The notes under the pieces: model-generated
What the model was told of the DNA's origin: nothing
The model's database searches: none
What the model saw: the letters and a program-made list of their open reading frames with translations, nothing else
Shown: piece after piece, positions 55,807-64,000 of the stretch
Position numbering within the stretch: position 1 is the first letter of the stretch
How the letters are laid out: the number at the start of each line of letters is the position of its first letter
DNA from: Bacteroidia bacterium
GTDB taxonomy: Bacteria > Bacteroidota > Bacteroidia > Bacteroidales > Azobacteroidaceae
DNA length: 64,000 nucleotides
Assembly (NCBI GenBank): GCA_026000155.1
Contig: BNYG01000010.1
Span: 1 to 64,000 of the forward strand
Reading direction: 5' to 3'
Position numbers and translations under genes: made by a program

Positions 55807-57229
55807 AACTTTCGCAAGCTTCTTTACCCCGCTTGCCTAAGGGAATTGAAATTTAAGATTTTACCAAGTTTCTCATTTTCAGAGACTAAATTTTGCATTA
55901 ACAATTCGGCATCTGTTTCTAAAAGTTCGGCAATTTGCGTTACTATCTGTACTATAATCAGCCAAATGCGTTCATTTAGCGTGAGTTCCAATGTGTCGGC
56001 TTGTGCCTGCCGGAACAGTTCGCCCGTGGTTTCGTAACCGGTAAATCGTTTGGCTACCGACAACAAATTGTATTGGAGCATGCACAGTGTAGTGGATGCG
56101 ATTTGTGCATCAAAATCCTGTGACTGGCACTTTCCCAAACCCAAATGTTGCTTGGCTTCTTTGAAGAAAACCTCAATCGTCCAACGGGTTGAATAGATTT
56201 TATAGGCTTCTTCAAACGAAAGTTGGGTGTTTGTTGTCAACAATCCGTGCCATTTGCCTTTATGCGAAGTCTTGCAGAAAAACAATTTTACCTGCATCCC
56301 TTTGAAATCAACCACCGCTTCTCCATAGAAACAGGAAAGCAGTTTGGATCGTTTTGTTTTCCGTTTCCTGCACAATTCATCCACAATCTGGCTGCTTGTC
56401 AATTGTTTACCGCCCCATCCGTTCCATCATCCGGCTTATCTTGCTCCGGGCGTATTCCGACACCCGAACTTGACCCGGATGCTCTGCCGAGCGTTTCTTA
56501 TGATAGCGTTCCCGACTTTCTTTGGATGTCATTCCGTAGGGTTTCTTTTGATTCTTACCTTTTTCTCCATGCAGAGAGAAATCAACGGCAAAGAAACTTT
56601 TGCCGTCATGATAACCCATGAATAATCCTTTGAATGCCAAGATGCTTTTATGGGTCACATGGCTAAAAACCCTGCCTATCAACTCGACCCGGCGACCGGT
56701 CTTGGGAAGGTCTGTGTCGTCAACTATCAAACAACGACAGCCCGGTTGGCCGCTATCACTGCGCTCTGCCGTCTTTTTTATCAACTGTAAGGTCAAGCGA
56801 TAATGAATCTGACGCCACGCCAACTGATAATCATTCAGCATCCGGTAAAATACATCTTTTCCGCAACCCACAAATGTATGAAGAACCGAAGTGGAATAAT
56901 GCCACGAATCTTTTACCTCAAAAAACGGGAAGAGCAATAACAACAGCAATTTGGTTGTATTCGAATAACAAGTATTGTTCTTGTCCTGTCTTTGAAACAG
57001 ATTTTTCCGTATTGTCAAAGAACTCGCGATTTGAATAATCGCCTCTACTGCTTTTTCACTTGTTGTAAAAAAGTCTTTTATCTCTGAAATAATTTTCGTA
57101 TCTTTGTCCCGCAGCATGGGATTTTGTTTTTTGTTTTGCAACACAAAGTTGCTGAAATTCAGTAACTTATCAAAATCTTTTGCTGCTATTTTATCTCATT
57201 TTTAATAACTTAACGCACTTGCGAAAGTT
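55807..57229 (-). mobile_element. IS4-family insertion sequence (frameshifted)
   Basis: Terminal inverted repeats AACTTTCGCAAG (55807-55818) and CTTGCGAAAGTT (57218-57229) enclose one transposase gene, read leftward and broken into two frames. No clean target-site duplication is seen at the edges. The Y-x2-R-x3-E-x6-K motif of the IS4 family is exact. It separates clc from the glycosyltransferase. Confidence 0.8.
55824..57144 (-). pseudogene. IS4-family transposase, split by a +1 frameshift
   Basis: The first part (57144-56407, 245 residues) holds the N-terminal domain and two of the catalytic acids: CLIVDDTDLPKTG and FFAVDFSLHGEK. It ends …MMERMGR-stop. The second part (56402-55824) starts in the next frame and holds YSTRWTIEVFFKEAK, the YREK motif with the catalytic Glu, then FDAQIASTTLCMLQYNLL. 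Removing one G from the GGGG at the junction would restore …RMGGKQLTSSQIV…, a full transposase of about 440 residues. No standard slippery heptamer is seen, so I treat it as inactive, though programmed frameshifting cannot be ruled out. Confidence 0.82.
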
Positions 57230-57272
57230 CAGTAAATAAATTAACAAACAAGATACAATAGAATTTTTAGCA

Positions 57273-58301
57273 ATGAATCCAACTGTTTACATAGATCCGA
57301 ATCACAGAATCGCCTATTCTTCTTTTTATATAAAAGGATTGATAGATGTTTTTGGCGAAAAGAACATTAAGTTTTCATCAAAACATTTTTATCAATTGGA
57401 TGGAAAAAAAGAATCTCACTCATTTGATCATTATTTTGCTTTTGTTGTAGTTCATAACAATCACACATTAAAATGTATTGTCGATTATCGAGATAAAAGG
57501 ACTTTTAAATCATCAGCATATAAATGGTGCGATATATATGCAAAAATAAATTATAAAAAAGAAATTACACCTGTTGAATATCAATCTAAAACGGTTTCCA
57601 TACCCCCTTCTTTTGGAATCCATGTATATAACAAGACGAAAGCTACATTATTGGGACTTTCAAATTTATTTAAAAGTTTTTTTCGGCTATCAGTGCCTCC
57701 TAAGTTGTTTTTTACTCAATATATCGGTCAATATCACAGACCAAAAATAGAACAATATGCAGTTTCTCCGGAAAATGAAAAAGATAATTATTGCTTTTTT
57801 ATTTCAACTTTATGGGATCATGAAAATTGTATAACGGGAACAAATAAATGGAGAGCGCAATACATTAGAGAATGCCGGAAACACGCTAATCTGACTTTTG
57901 AAGGTGGCTTGTTTGCATCTACAAGCAATACTGAATTTCAAGATTACAAAGATGTCATTATCAATCAACATTATGATAGTTCGGAATATCTTGAAAAAAC
58001 AAAAAAATCCTTATTCGTTTTTAATACACCTGCGGTACACGAATGTCATGGTTGGAAATTAGGAGAATTTTTGGCGATGGGAAAAGCAATCATTTCCACT
58101 CCTATTTCCAATGATCTTCCCACGGAATTAAAGCATGGAGAAAATATTCATATTATAAATTCCGAAAAAGAATTAGCTGAAGCCATCAATCTTCTATTAA
58201 ATGATAAAGAATATCGTTTGAAATTAGAAAGAGGTGCAAAAGAATATTATGAAAAATACGCATCCCCTTCTGTCGTTATTAATTATATTTTACGTTCGTA
58301 A
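57273..58301 (+). CDS. Glycosyltransferase (GT-B fold, GT1-like C-terminal domain)
   Basis: This is a 342-residue protein. The N-terminal half is not recognised. The C-terminal third has HECHGWKLGEFLAMGKAIISTPISNDLPTEL, a donor-sugar-binding pattern with E-F-x-A-M-G-K-A-I-I-S-T-P, and LLLNDKEYRLKLERGAKEYYEKYASP, the usual helix at the end of GT4/GT1-type transferases. It probably builds a surface glycan. It is AT-rich, and its upstream flank is the IS right end, so its original promoter or operon neighbours may have been lost. Confidence 0.75.
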   Translation: MNPTVYIDPNHRIAYSSFYIKGLIDVFGEKNIKFSSKHFYQLDGKKESHSFDHYFAFVVVHNNHTLKCIVDYRDKRTFKSSAYKWCDIYAKINYKKEITPVEYQSKTVSIPPSFGIHVYNKTKATLLGLSNLFKSFFRLSVPPKLFFTQYIGQYHRPKIEQYAVSPENEKDNYCFFISTLWDHENCITGTNKWRAQYIRECRKHANLTFEGGLFASTSNTEFQDYKDVIINQHYDSSEYLEKTKKSLFVFNTPAVHECHGWKLGEFLAMGKAIISTPISNDLPTELKHGENIHIINSEKELAEAINLLLNDKEYRLKLERGAKEYYEKYASPSVVINYILRS

Positions 58302-58558
58302 GCATCTATTAAAGAACCTTGTGTGTGATTAATAATTTTTGCACCCATGTATGTTGCAAATTTAGACATAATTTCATGACCTTCAAAAATACTTGCTTTT
58401 TCTATTAAATATTCTCGGATTGTATAGGGTTTTAATTCTCCGGAATAGTGGCATAGAAATGGTTTGATAGTCGGTTGTTCTTCGCTATAAAAATGCAGTG
58501 GTTTGTAACAAATGATTTGCATAAACCCCATCCTAAAAATATCTTGAAACCTTATCAA
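58283..58558 (-). CDS. Hypothetical protein, possible gene fragment
   Basis: A 91-residue minus-strand ORF ends tail-to-tail over the glycosyltransferase stop. It contains PFLCHYSGELKPYTIREYLIEKASIFEGHEIMSKFATYMGAKIINHTQGSLIDAYERK, which reads like real protein. The end (GAKIIN.TQGSLIDAYER) is reminiscent of the C-terminus of MptE/DUF115-like sugar-related proteins, by eye only. It may be the remaining 3' end of a glycan gene. Confidence 0.35.
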   Translation of the reverse strand: MIRFQDIFRMGFMQIICYKPLHFYSEEQPTIKPFLCHYSGELKPYTIREYLIEKASIFEGHEIMSKFATYMGAKIINHTQGSLIDAYERKI

Positions 58559-58609
58559 ATGAAAGATGTTTTGGAATTTTTACAAAGAATAAATATAGAT
58601 CAGTTATGA
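58493..58609 (+). CDS. Possible 38-residue small ORF before hicB
   Basis: An ATG frame encodes MQWFVTNDLHKPHPKN, then ILKPYQMKDVLEFLQRINIDQL, and ends in a TGA that overlaps the hicB ATG (ATGA). A shorter start at 58559 is also possible. It overlaps the minus-strand ORF at 58283, so only one of the two is likely real. It does not look like HicA. Confidence 0.25.
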   Translation: MQWFVTNDLHKPHPKNILKPYQMKDVLEFLQRINIDQL

Positions 58610-58953
58610 ATGATATATTAAAATATAAAAATTTTATTGCTGTCGTACATTATAGTGCAGAAGATGAAGCTTTTATCGGGCGTATTGAAGGAATAGACTC
58701 GGTTGTGTCATTTGAAGGACAAAGTGTGGAAGAATTAAAATCTGCTTTTAAAGACGCAGTAGAAAGTTATTTGGTTTTTTGCCGGCGAAAAGGAATTATT
58801 GACTATCAAAAAACATATACAGGAGTGTTAAATGTCCGCCTTAATTCAGACTTACACCGTAAATCAGCTCTTGCAGCCAAAATACAAGACACCACATTGA
58901 ATGGTTTTATAAAAAAAGCCGTAGAAAAAGAATTAAAACAGGTAGCACTCTAA
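58606..58953 (+). CDS. HicB-family antitoxin-like protein (orphan)
   Basis: This 115-residue protein has the HicB partial RNase H fold (NFIAVVHYSAEDEAFIGRIEGIDSVVSFEGQSVEELKSAFKDAVESYL) and a C-terminal ribbon-helix-helix DNA-binding segment (GVLNVRLNSDLHRKSALAAKIQDTTLNGFIKKAVEKEL). HicB normally neutralises the HicA mRNA interferase, but no hicA ORF is seen within 100 bp on either side. It may be an orphan antitoxin or a repressor. Confidence 0.85.
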   Translation: MNDILKYKNFIAVVHYSAEDEAFIGRIEGIDSVVSFEGQSVEELKSAFKDAVESYLVFCRRKGIIDYQKTYTGVLNVRLNSDLHRKSALAAKIQDTTLNGFIKKAVEKELKQVAL

Positions 58954-59034
58954 TACCCGCCAATCTGTCGCTCATTCTCAATAGGCACAGTATTTGAATG
59001 ATATTCTTTATGGGCATATTAGCACATTTAATTT

Positions 59035-61236
59035 ATGACAAAGCAGGAAACACAGGATTATTTTGACAAAATAACCGGGTCCTTAGAGCAAAAAAAAGCA
59101 AAGCAGGTTTTTGATTTGCTTACCGGTTTACTCCCCAGTCTGCAAAATTGGCAGTTACAGGAGAGACTTAATGCATTGGAAGATACGTACAAAACCATGC
59201 TCCGCTATGTAGCCGATGGTATTCAGGATCCCGGCAGGGAAAAAATATACACCGGTTTGATTCGCTCCTTATATCAGGTGGCAGATGCTGTTCAGTTCCA
59301 GATAAAAGCTTCCAATGACAATTCGTTGTTCTATGAACGGAAACGGGCGTATCGTTTTTATGTAAAGGAAACTTCCGGTGAACTCATTGCTGCTCTGGAA
59401 GATACAAGCGTAAAAATCGCTTTGCTGAGCGTGTTGGAAGACGAGGAAAGAAAGCCGAAAATGAAAGATCTGGAGCTTCAAAAGGAAACTTTAACCCGGA
59501 AAATTTTCTATCATATCTGGTTGGGAGATCCCTGGACAAGCGATGAAAAAGACAGTTGGACCCATCTACTGAACAATCAACCGGATACCGACAGTCTCTC
59601 CAGTCTGATTATTACCGGACTGACACTGAACCTGTTGGAAACTTTTGACGAAAAGAAAGCTGCTTTATTATTCGAAGCCGCTCAAAATCCGAATGACGAA
59701 GTCCGGGAACGGGCGTTGACGGGAATTGTTTTATTGCTCCGGAAATATGACAACCGCCTTTATTTGTATCCGGGAATAATCGAACGCTTGAACCAATTGG
59801 CTGAAGATCCGAAATTTATCCGGAAAATCCGTCACATCCTGCTTCAATTTATTTTAAGCCGTGAAACGGAAAAGATTACGCAAAAAATCAACACCGAATT
59901 AATCCCGGAAATGATGAAAAAAATGGGTCCGAAAGCAGAATCCATGATGAAATTGGGTGATTTAATGGTCGATACCGGAATGGATGATAAAAATCCGGAA
60001 TGGCAAAACCTGATCGAAAAGTCCGGTTTAAAAGACAAATTGCAGGAACTTTCCGAATTGCAGTTGGAAGGGGCTGATGTCATGCATTCTTCGTTTATTC
60101 ACCTGAAAAATTATCCGTTCTTCAGTGAACCGAGCAACTGGTTTGTCCCTTTCTCTGTGCCGGATAGCGTGATTGAGAATAAAGAAATGGCGCAATTGGC
60201 CGATGTTTTGAACGCCTCTACTATGCTGTGCAATTCGGATAAATATTCTTTCTACCTGAGTATTTCCCAAATGCCGGAAAACTACCGGAAGATGATGATC
60301 GGGCAATTTTCGGCAGAAACAAGTGCGGTCAAAGAAGCCCTGAAAGAGGATTTGCAAGATGCATCCAAAACGATTGATCACCGGACTCGCCAGTATATTC
60401 AGGATTTATACCGGTTTTATAAACTGCATCCGCGGAAAAAAGATTTTGAAGATATTTTTGAAATCCGTCCGGAATTTTACAAAGTTCCGTCTATCAATCA
60501 ATTGATTAAAGATAATGACAGTTTATTGATTATCGGGGAATATTATTTCAACAAAAACTATTTTGAAGAAGCAAACGATATTTTTGACATGCTTTTGCAA
60601 ACCGGTCAAGACAATGATGTCCTGTATCAAAAGAAAGGATATTGCCTGCAAATGACCGGGAAATTGGAGAAAGCTTTGGATGCGTATCAAAAAGCGGAAT
60701 TATTGAATGCCAATCATTCGTGGACCATCAAAAAGTTGGCGCACCTGCATCGTATCCTGAAAAATACGGAAGAGGCTTTGCATTATTATAAGAAAGCGGA
60801 ACAATTGAATCCAGACAATCTGGCGATTCAATTGAGTGTCGGACATTGTTATTTGGAACTGAAAGATTTCGAATCGGCATTGAAATATTATTTCAAAGTG
60901 GAATACCTGACCAAGAATAAAGAAAAAGCCTGGCGACCGATTGCCTGGGCTTCATTCCTGATGGGTAAATACCAACAGGCGACCGATTATTTCAACAAAC
61001 TCATTGAAAATGATCCTAATCCCACCGATTACCTCAACGCCGGGCACGTACAATTAGTGACTGGAAACATCCGGGAAGCGCTTCGTTTGTATGCCTTGTC
61101 GTGGCAAAAAAGCAAACAATCGCAAGCCGAATTTACCGATATATTTTCCAATGATATTCCCGATTTGGTAAAGGCAGGAGTGAAGGAAGAGGATATTCCG
61201 TTTATTCTGGATAGTGTTTTCTATATGAATAATTAA
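59035..61236 (+). CDS. Tetratricopeptide repeat protein
   Basis: This 733-residue protein has no signal peptide. The first 480 residues are helical and have HEAT-like character (NPNDEVRERALTGIVLLLRKYDNRL). The last 250 hold four or more TPR units, for example DVLYQKKGYCLQMTGKLEKALDAYQKAELLNAN and NLAIQLSVGHCYLELKDFESALKYYFK. The role is unknown; it is probably a cytosolic scaffold. It ends 4 bp inside the convergent ABC gene. Confidence 0.82.
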   Translation: MTKQETQDYFDKITGSLEQKKAKQVFDLLTGLLPSLQNWQLQERLNALEDTYKTMLRYVADGIQDPGREKIYTGLIRSLYQVADAVQFQIKASNDNSLFYERKRAYRFYVKETSGELIAALEDTSVKIALLSVLEDEERKPKMKDLELQKETLTRKIFYHIWLGDPWTSDEKDSWTHLLNNQPDTDSLSSLIITGLTLNLLETFDEKKAALLFEAAQNPNDEVRERALTGIVLLLRKYDNRLYLYPGIIERLNQLAEDPKFIRKIRHILLQFILSRETEKITQKINTELIPEMMKKMGPKAESMMKLGDLMVDTGMDDKNPEWQNLIEKSGLKDKLQELSELQLEGADVMHSSFIHLKNYPFFSEPSNWFVPFSVPDSVIENKEMAQLADVLNASTMLCNSDKYSFYLSISQMPENYRKMMIGQFSAETSAVKEALKEDLQDASKTIDHRTRQYIQDLYRFYKLHPRKKDFEDIFEIRPEFYKVPSINQLIKDNDSLLIIGEYYFNKNYFEEANDIFDMLLQTGQDNDVLYQKKGYCLQMTGKLEKALDAYQKAELLNANHSWTIKKLAHLHRILKNTEEALHYYKKAEQLNPDNLAIQLSVGHCYLELKDFESALKYYFKVEYLTKNKEKAWRPIAWASFLMGKYQQATDYFNKLIENDPNPTDYLNAGHVQLVTGNIREALRLYALSWQKSKQSQAEFTDIFSNDIPDLVKAGVKEEDIPFILDSVFYMNN

Positions 61237-63056
61237 TTTGTTGGATTGGCAAACTGACTGTTATGCAGTTCATAATAAAATCCGTGCGCTTCCAGCAATT
61301 CCGTATGCGAACCTTGTTCGATAATATTTCCGTCTTTCATGACCAAAATATTGTCGGCATCCTGAATGGTTGATAAACGGTGGGCAATCACGAAACTGGT
61401 GTGACCATCCATAATCCGCTTCATCGCTTTTTGAACCAGCACTTCCGTACGTGTATCGACCGAAGACGTTGCTTCGTCCAAAATCATGATATGCGGTTGA
61501 ACAATTAAGGCGCGGGCAATGGTCAGCAACTGTTTTTGTCCCTGGGAAATATTGCTGCCTTCTTCGTTGATTTCCGTATCGTAACCTTTGGGAAGAGTAC
61601 GGATAAATCCGTCTGCATAAGCCAATTTGGCTGCACGAACCACTTCCTCGTCCGTAGCGCCCCGCTTGCCGAAAGCGATATTCTCGCGAATCGTCCCTTT
61701 GAACAGCCACGTATCCTGGAGTACCATTCCGATTAAGAAATGTAAATCTTTGCGGCGCATATCATCAATATTGATGTCATCGACCAGAATAGCGCCACTG
61801 TTTACTTCATAAAAACGCATCAGCAGATTGACTAAAGTCGTTTTTCCGGCGCCGGTCGGTCCGACAATCGCCACGGTTTGACCCGGTTTCACATGAATGC
61901 AAACATCTTCAATCAGCGGTTTTTCGGGAACGTAGCGGAACGAAACATGATCGAAATCGACTTTGCCTTTGGGATTTTCATCCAAAATAGGATGCACAGG
62001 ATCGGGCACTTGTTCGGGTTCGTCTAAAACTTCAAAAACACGTTCGGCCGCCGCCACCGTTGCCTGCAATACATTGACAATCTGCGAAACCTGTTGTATC
62101 GGATGATTGAATTGACGGGAATACGTGATAAACGATTGCACGGCGCCCAGGGAAATTTTCCCGGTAGCAGTCATGTAACCGCCCAATACACAAATCGCTA
62201 CGTAGGTCACATTGCTGATAAAATTCAAAATCGGGAAAATGATGGAAGTCACGAATTGCGCTTTCCAACCGTAGGTATAGAGATGGTCATTGGTCTTTTG
62301 AAAGATTTCCACCGATTTGCTTTCGTAATTGAAAGCCTTAATCACCGCATGACCGCCATACATTTCTTCCACATGACCGTTCAAATTTCCTAATTCCGTC
62401 GCTTGTCCGGTAAAAAATTTCTGCGATTTGGTCGCAATGACTTTGGTCACCCAAAAACTCAAGGGCAGGGAAACAAAGGTAATCAAACTCATTACCGGAC
62501 TGATAATCAGCATCATCACTGTAATTCCAATCAACGTAATCAGAGAGGTAATCAATTGAACCAGACTTTGTTGCAAAGTACTTGCAATCGTATCTATATC
62601 ATTGGTCGTCCGGCTAAGGATTTCCCCGTGTGTTTTCGTATCATAAAAATTCAGCGGCAATTTATGCAGTTTGCGGCCTACGTCATTCCGCATTTGTTGA
62701 ATAATCCGTTGGGAAATACCCGCCATCATATATTCCTGAATATAATTGAAAGCCGCACTCAGCACATAAATTCCCAACAGCAACAAAAGGATTTGGATAA
62801 GTTTTTGAAAATCAAATTGATAAAACAAAACATCAATGGCCTGTCCCAAAATTTTCGGACCGAAAATACCAAAAATCGTACTCGCAATGGCAAACAGGAA
62901 TACCCACAGCAAACCGCCATAGAAAGGCTTCATGAAACGCAATAATTTCAAGAGCGTTCCCTTGAAATCTTTCGATTTCTCGGCAGCCGGACCGATGGGC
63001 GAACCGCCATGTCCTCCGGGACGTATTTTGCCTGCTATGTCGGGTGTTTTTGCCAT
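61233..63056 (-). CDS. ABC exporter half-transporter (catalytically competent subunit)
   Basis: This 607-residue protein has an N-terminal extension, six membrane spans (about 50-340) and a nucleotide-binding domain: Walker A GPTGAGKTT, Q-loop GMVLQDTWLF, signature NISQGQKQLL, Walker B IMILDEATSSVD with the catalytic Glu, and the H-loop AHRLST. It is a type IV ABC exporter (multidrug/lipid MdlB-like). It is coupled to the preceding half-transporter by a TAATG junction and almost certainly forms a heterodimer with it. Confidence 0.92.
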   Translation of the reverse strand: MAKTPDIAGKIRPGGHGGSPIGPAAEKSKDFKGTLLKLLRFMKPFYGGLLWVFLFAIASTIFGIFGPKILGQAIDVLFYQFDFQKLIQILLLLLGIYVLSAAFNYIQEYMMAGISQRIIQQMRNDVGRKLHKLPLNFYDTKTHGEILSRTTNDIDTIASTLQQSLVQLITSLITLIGITVMMLIISPVMSLITFVSLPLSFWVTKVIATKSQKFFTGQATELGNLNGHVEEMYGGHAVIKAFNYESKSVEIFQKTNDHLYTYGWKAQFVTSIIFPILNFISNVTYVAICVLGGYMTATGKISLGAVQSFITYSRQFNHPIQQVSQIVNVLQATVAAAERVFEVLDEPEQVPDPVHPILDENPKGKVDFDHVSFRYVPEKPLIEDVCIHVKPGQTVAIVGPTGAGKTTLVNLLMRFYEVNSGAILVDDINIDDMRRKDLHFLIGMVLQDTWLFKGTIRENIAFGKRGATDEEVVRAAKLAYADGFIRTLPKGYDTEINEEGSNISQGQKQLLTIARALIVQPHIMILDEATSSVDTRTEVLVQKAMKRIMDGHTSFVIAHRLSTIQDADNILVMKDGNIIEQGSHTELLEAHGFYYELHNSQFANPTN

Positions 63057-64000
63057 TAGGTTTGCGATGCCACTATTTCCTGATATACCTCATTCGATTG
63101 CAATAACTCGTCGTGTGTCCCTTCACCAACAATTTTTCCGTTATCCATGACCAAAATTTTATCCGCCTGTTGAATACTCGTTACCCGTTGGGCAACAATA
63201 ATAACCGTCGCTTGCTTGGTTTGCGTTTCCAAAGCGGTACGCACTTGCGCATCCGTTTTAAAATCCAAAGCCGAAAAACTATCGTCGAATAAATAAATTT
63301 GCGGTTTCCGGACTACGGCGCGGGCAATGGACAAGCGTTGTTTTTGTCCTCCGGAAAAATTAGTCCCGCCTTGGGCAACTTCCGTATGATATTTGAGGGG
63401 TAATGCTTCAATAAATTCGTCTGCCATAGCAATTTGACAAGCTTGGATGATTTCTTCTTCCGTAGCATCCTGTTTGCCCATCCGGATATTTTCATTGACC
63501 GTTCCGGAAAATACGGTGATTTTCTGAGGAACCAAGCCGATTAATTCCCGCAATTCGTGCTGTTTCATTTGACGAATATCGACACCGTCTATCTCGATTG
63601 AACCGTCTTCCACATCATAGTAACGAGGTATCAGGTTCAATAAAGCCGATTTTCCGGCACCGGTACCCCCAATAATCGCCACCGTTTCGCCCGGACGCGC
63701 CGTAAACGAAACGTCTTGCACGGCACAATTTTCAGCCTGCTCGAAGCGGAAAGAGACATGGTCGAAGCGAATCGTTCCACGTTGTTTCAAATCCGGTTTT
63801 TCCGAATGTTCCGGATCGGTAATATCTGCCTTCAAATCAAATACTTCGCGAATCCTTTCTGCCGAAGCAAACGCACGTGGAAGCATCACAAAAAGCATCG
63901 TAATCATCGTCAACGACATGAAAATCTGGGTGGCGTATTGAATAAACGCCATCATATTACCCACCATCAAATCGCCCTTGTCTATACGAAACGAAGCAAA
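63056..64000 (-). CDS. ABC exporter half-transporter, partial (degenerate site)
   Basis: The C-terminal 314 or so residues are visible; the start lies beyond the window. The last membrane span (NMMAFIQYATQIFMSLTMITMLFVM) leads into a nucleotide-binding domain: Walker A GGTGAGKSALL, Q-loop GLVPQKITVF, signature NFSGGQKQRLS, and Walker B IYLFDDSFSALD, where the catalytic Glu is replaced by Asp. A canonical signature with a weakened Walker B is the usual layout of heterodimeric exporters such as TM287/288 or EfrCD. The partner is the next gene. Confidence 0.9.
   Translation of the reverse strand, partial: FASFRIDKGDLMVGNMMAFIQYATQIFMSLTMITMLFVMLPRAFASAERIREVFDLKADITDPEHSEKPDLKQRGTIRFDHVSFRFEQAENCAVQDVSFTARPGETVAIIGGTGAGKSALLNLIPRYYDVEDGSIEIDGVDIRQMKQHELRELIGLVPQKITVFSGTVNENIRMGKQDATEEEIIQACQIAMADEFIEALPLKYHTEVAQGGTNFSGGQKQRLSIARAVVRKPQIYLFDDSFSALDFKTDAQVRTALETQTKQATVIIVAQRVTSIQQADKILVMDNGKIVGEGTHDELLQSNEVYQEIVASQT

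Noticed and set aside
55795..57240. Target-site duplication of the IS4 element
   Set aside because: Flanks (…TTATTATTT and CAGTAAATA…) do not match; no convincing direct repeat of the expected length.

Overview
The window looks like a chromosomal segment from a member of the Bacteroidota, most probably order Bacteroidales. Three things point there. The argF' carbamoyltransferase is the N-acyl-ornithine type typical of Bacteroides. Most transcription units begin with the Bacteroidota promoter pattern (a TTTG box about 20 bp before TAnnTTTG). The gene content includes DUF4301, DUF4296, DUF3332, a CarboxypepD_reg-TonB receptor, and the Thr-Tyr-Gly-Thr-tuf-Trp-secE cluster. Most genes are housekeeping; several AT-rich accessory patches sit between them.

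Layout. 1-900 is a patch of gene remnants: the start of a small membrane protein, the tail of a regulator, a cluster of palindromes and a truncated BrnT-like toxin. 917-3117 (minus) holds proA-argF', followed by a DUF3332 lipoprotein. 3808-9478 (minus) holds slyD-aroC and DUF177-rpmF-fabH-era-der. 9713-22889 (plus) is the translation and transcription block: four tRNAs, tuf, tRNA-Trp, secE, nusG, rplKAJL and rpoBC. maeB and ilvE follow and converge.

26458-32371 is a histidine operon (hisB-hisH ... hisA-hisF-hisIE). It is split by an AT-rich two-gene insert encoding a DUF4062 protein and an AlbA_2/RecG-C-like protein. 32437-36533 holds a broken Xre regulator, a fibronectin-type lipoprotein and two tandem outer-membrane barrel paralogues. 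A roughly 480-bp non-coding element with terminal inverted repeats follows. Then come dapA, DUF4301, a RelA-type (p)ppGpp synthetase and a TonB-dependent receptor.

44335-47018 is the most interesting piece. It is a compact, translationally coupled three-gene cassette on the minus strand: a DUF6932 nucleotidyltransferase-like protein, a coiled-coil/Xre protein and a KGGxGR-type ParA ATPase with TPR repeats. It has its own consensus promoter and a 12-bp palindrome at the start site. It is bracketed by two copies of the coding end of a TonB-dependent receptor gene. This looks like an uncharacterised conflict or toxin-antitoxin-like system inserted at the receptor's 3' end.

47070-55756 holds ileS, a DksA-like gene, lspA, a DUF4296 lipoprotein, a Sua5/YrdC protein, a polyprenyl-phosphate sugar transferase and a ClC channel. 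A frameshifted IS4-family element, a glycosyltransferase, an orphan HicB and a TPR protein follow. The window ends in a heterodimeric ABC exporter whose second subunit runs off the edge.

Small palindromic repeats recur throughout: 28-bp palindromes, about 95-bp paired-hairpin elements, and a 9-bp CTTAAG array. One 28-bp palindrome lies in frame inside hisH.
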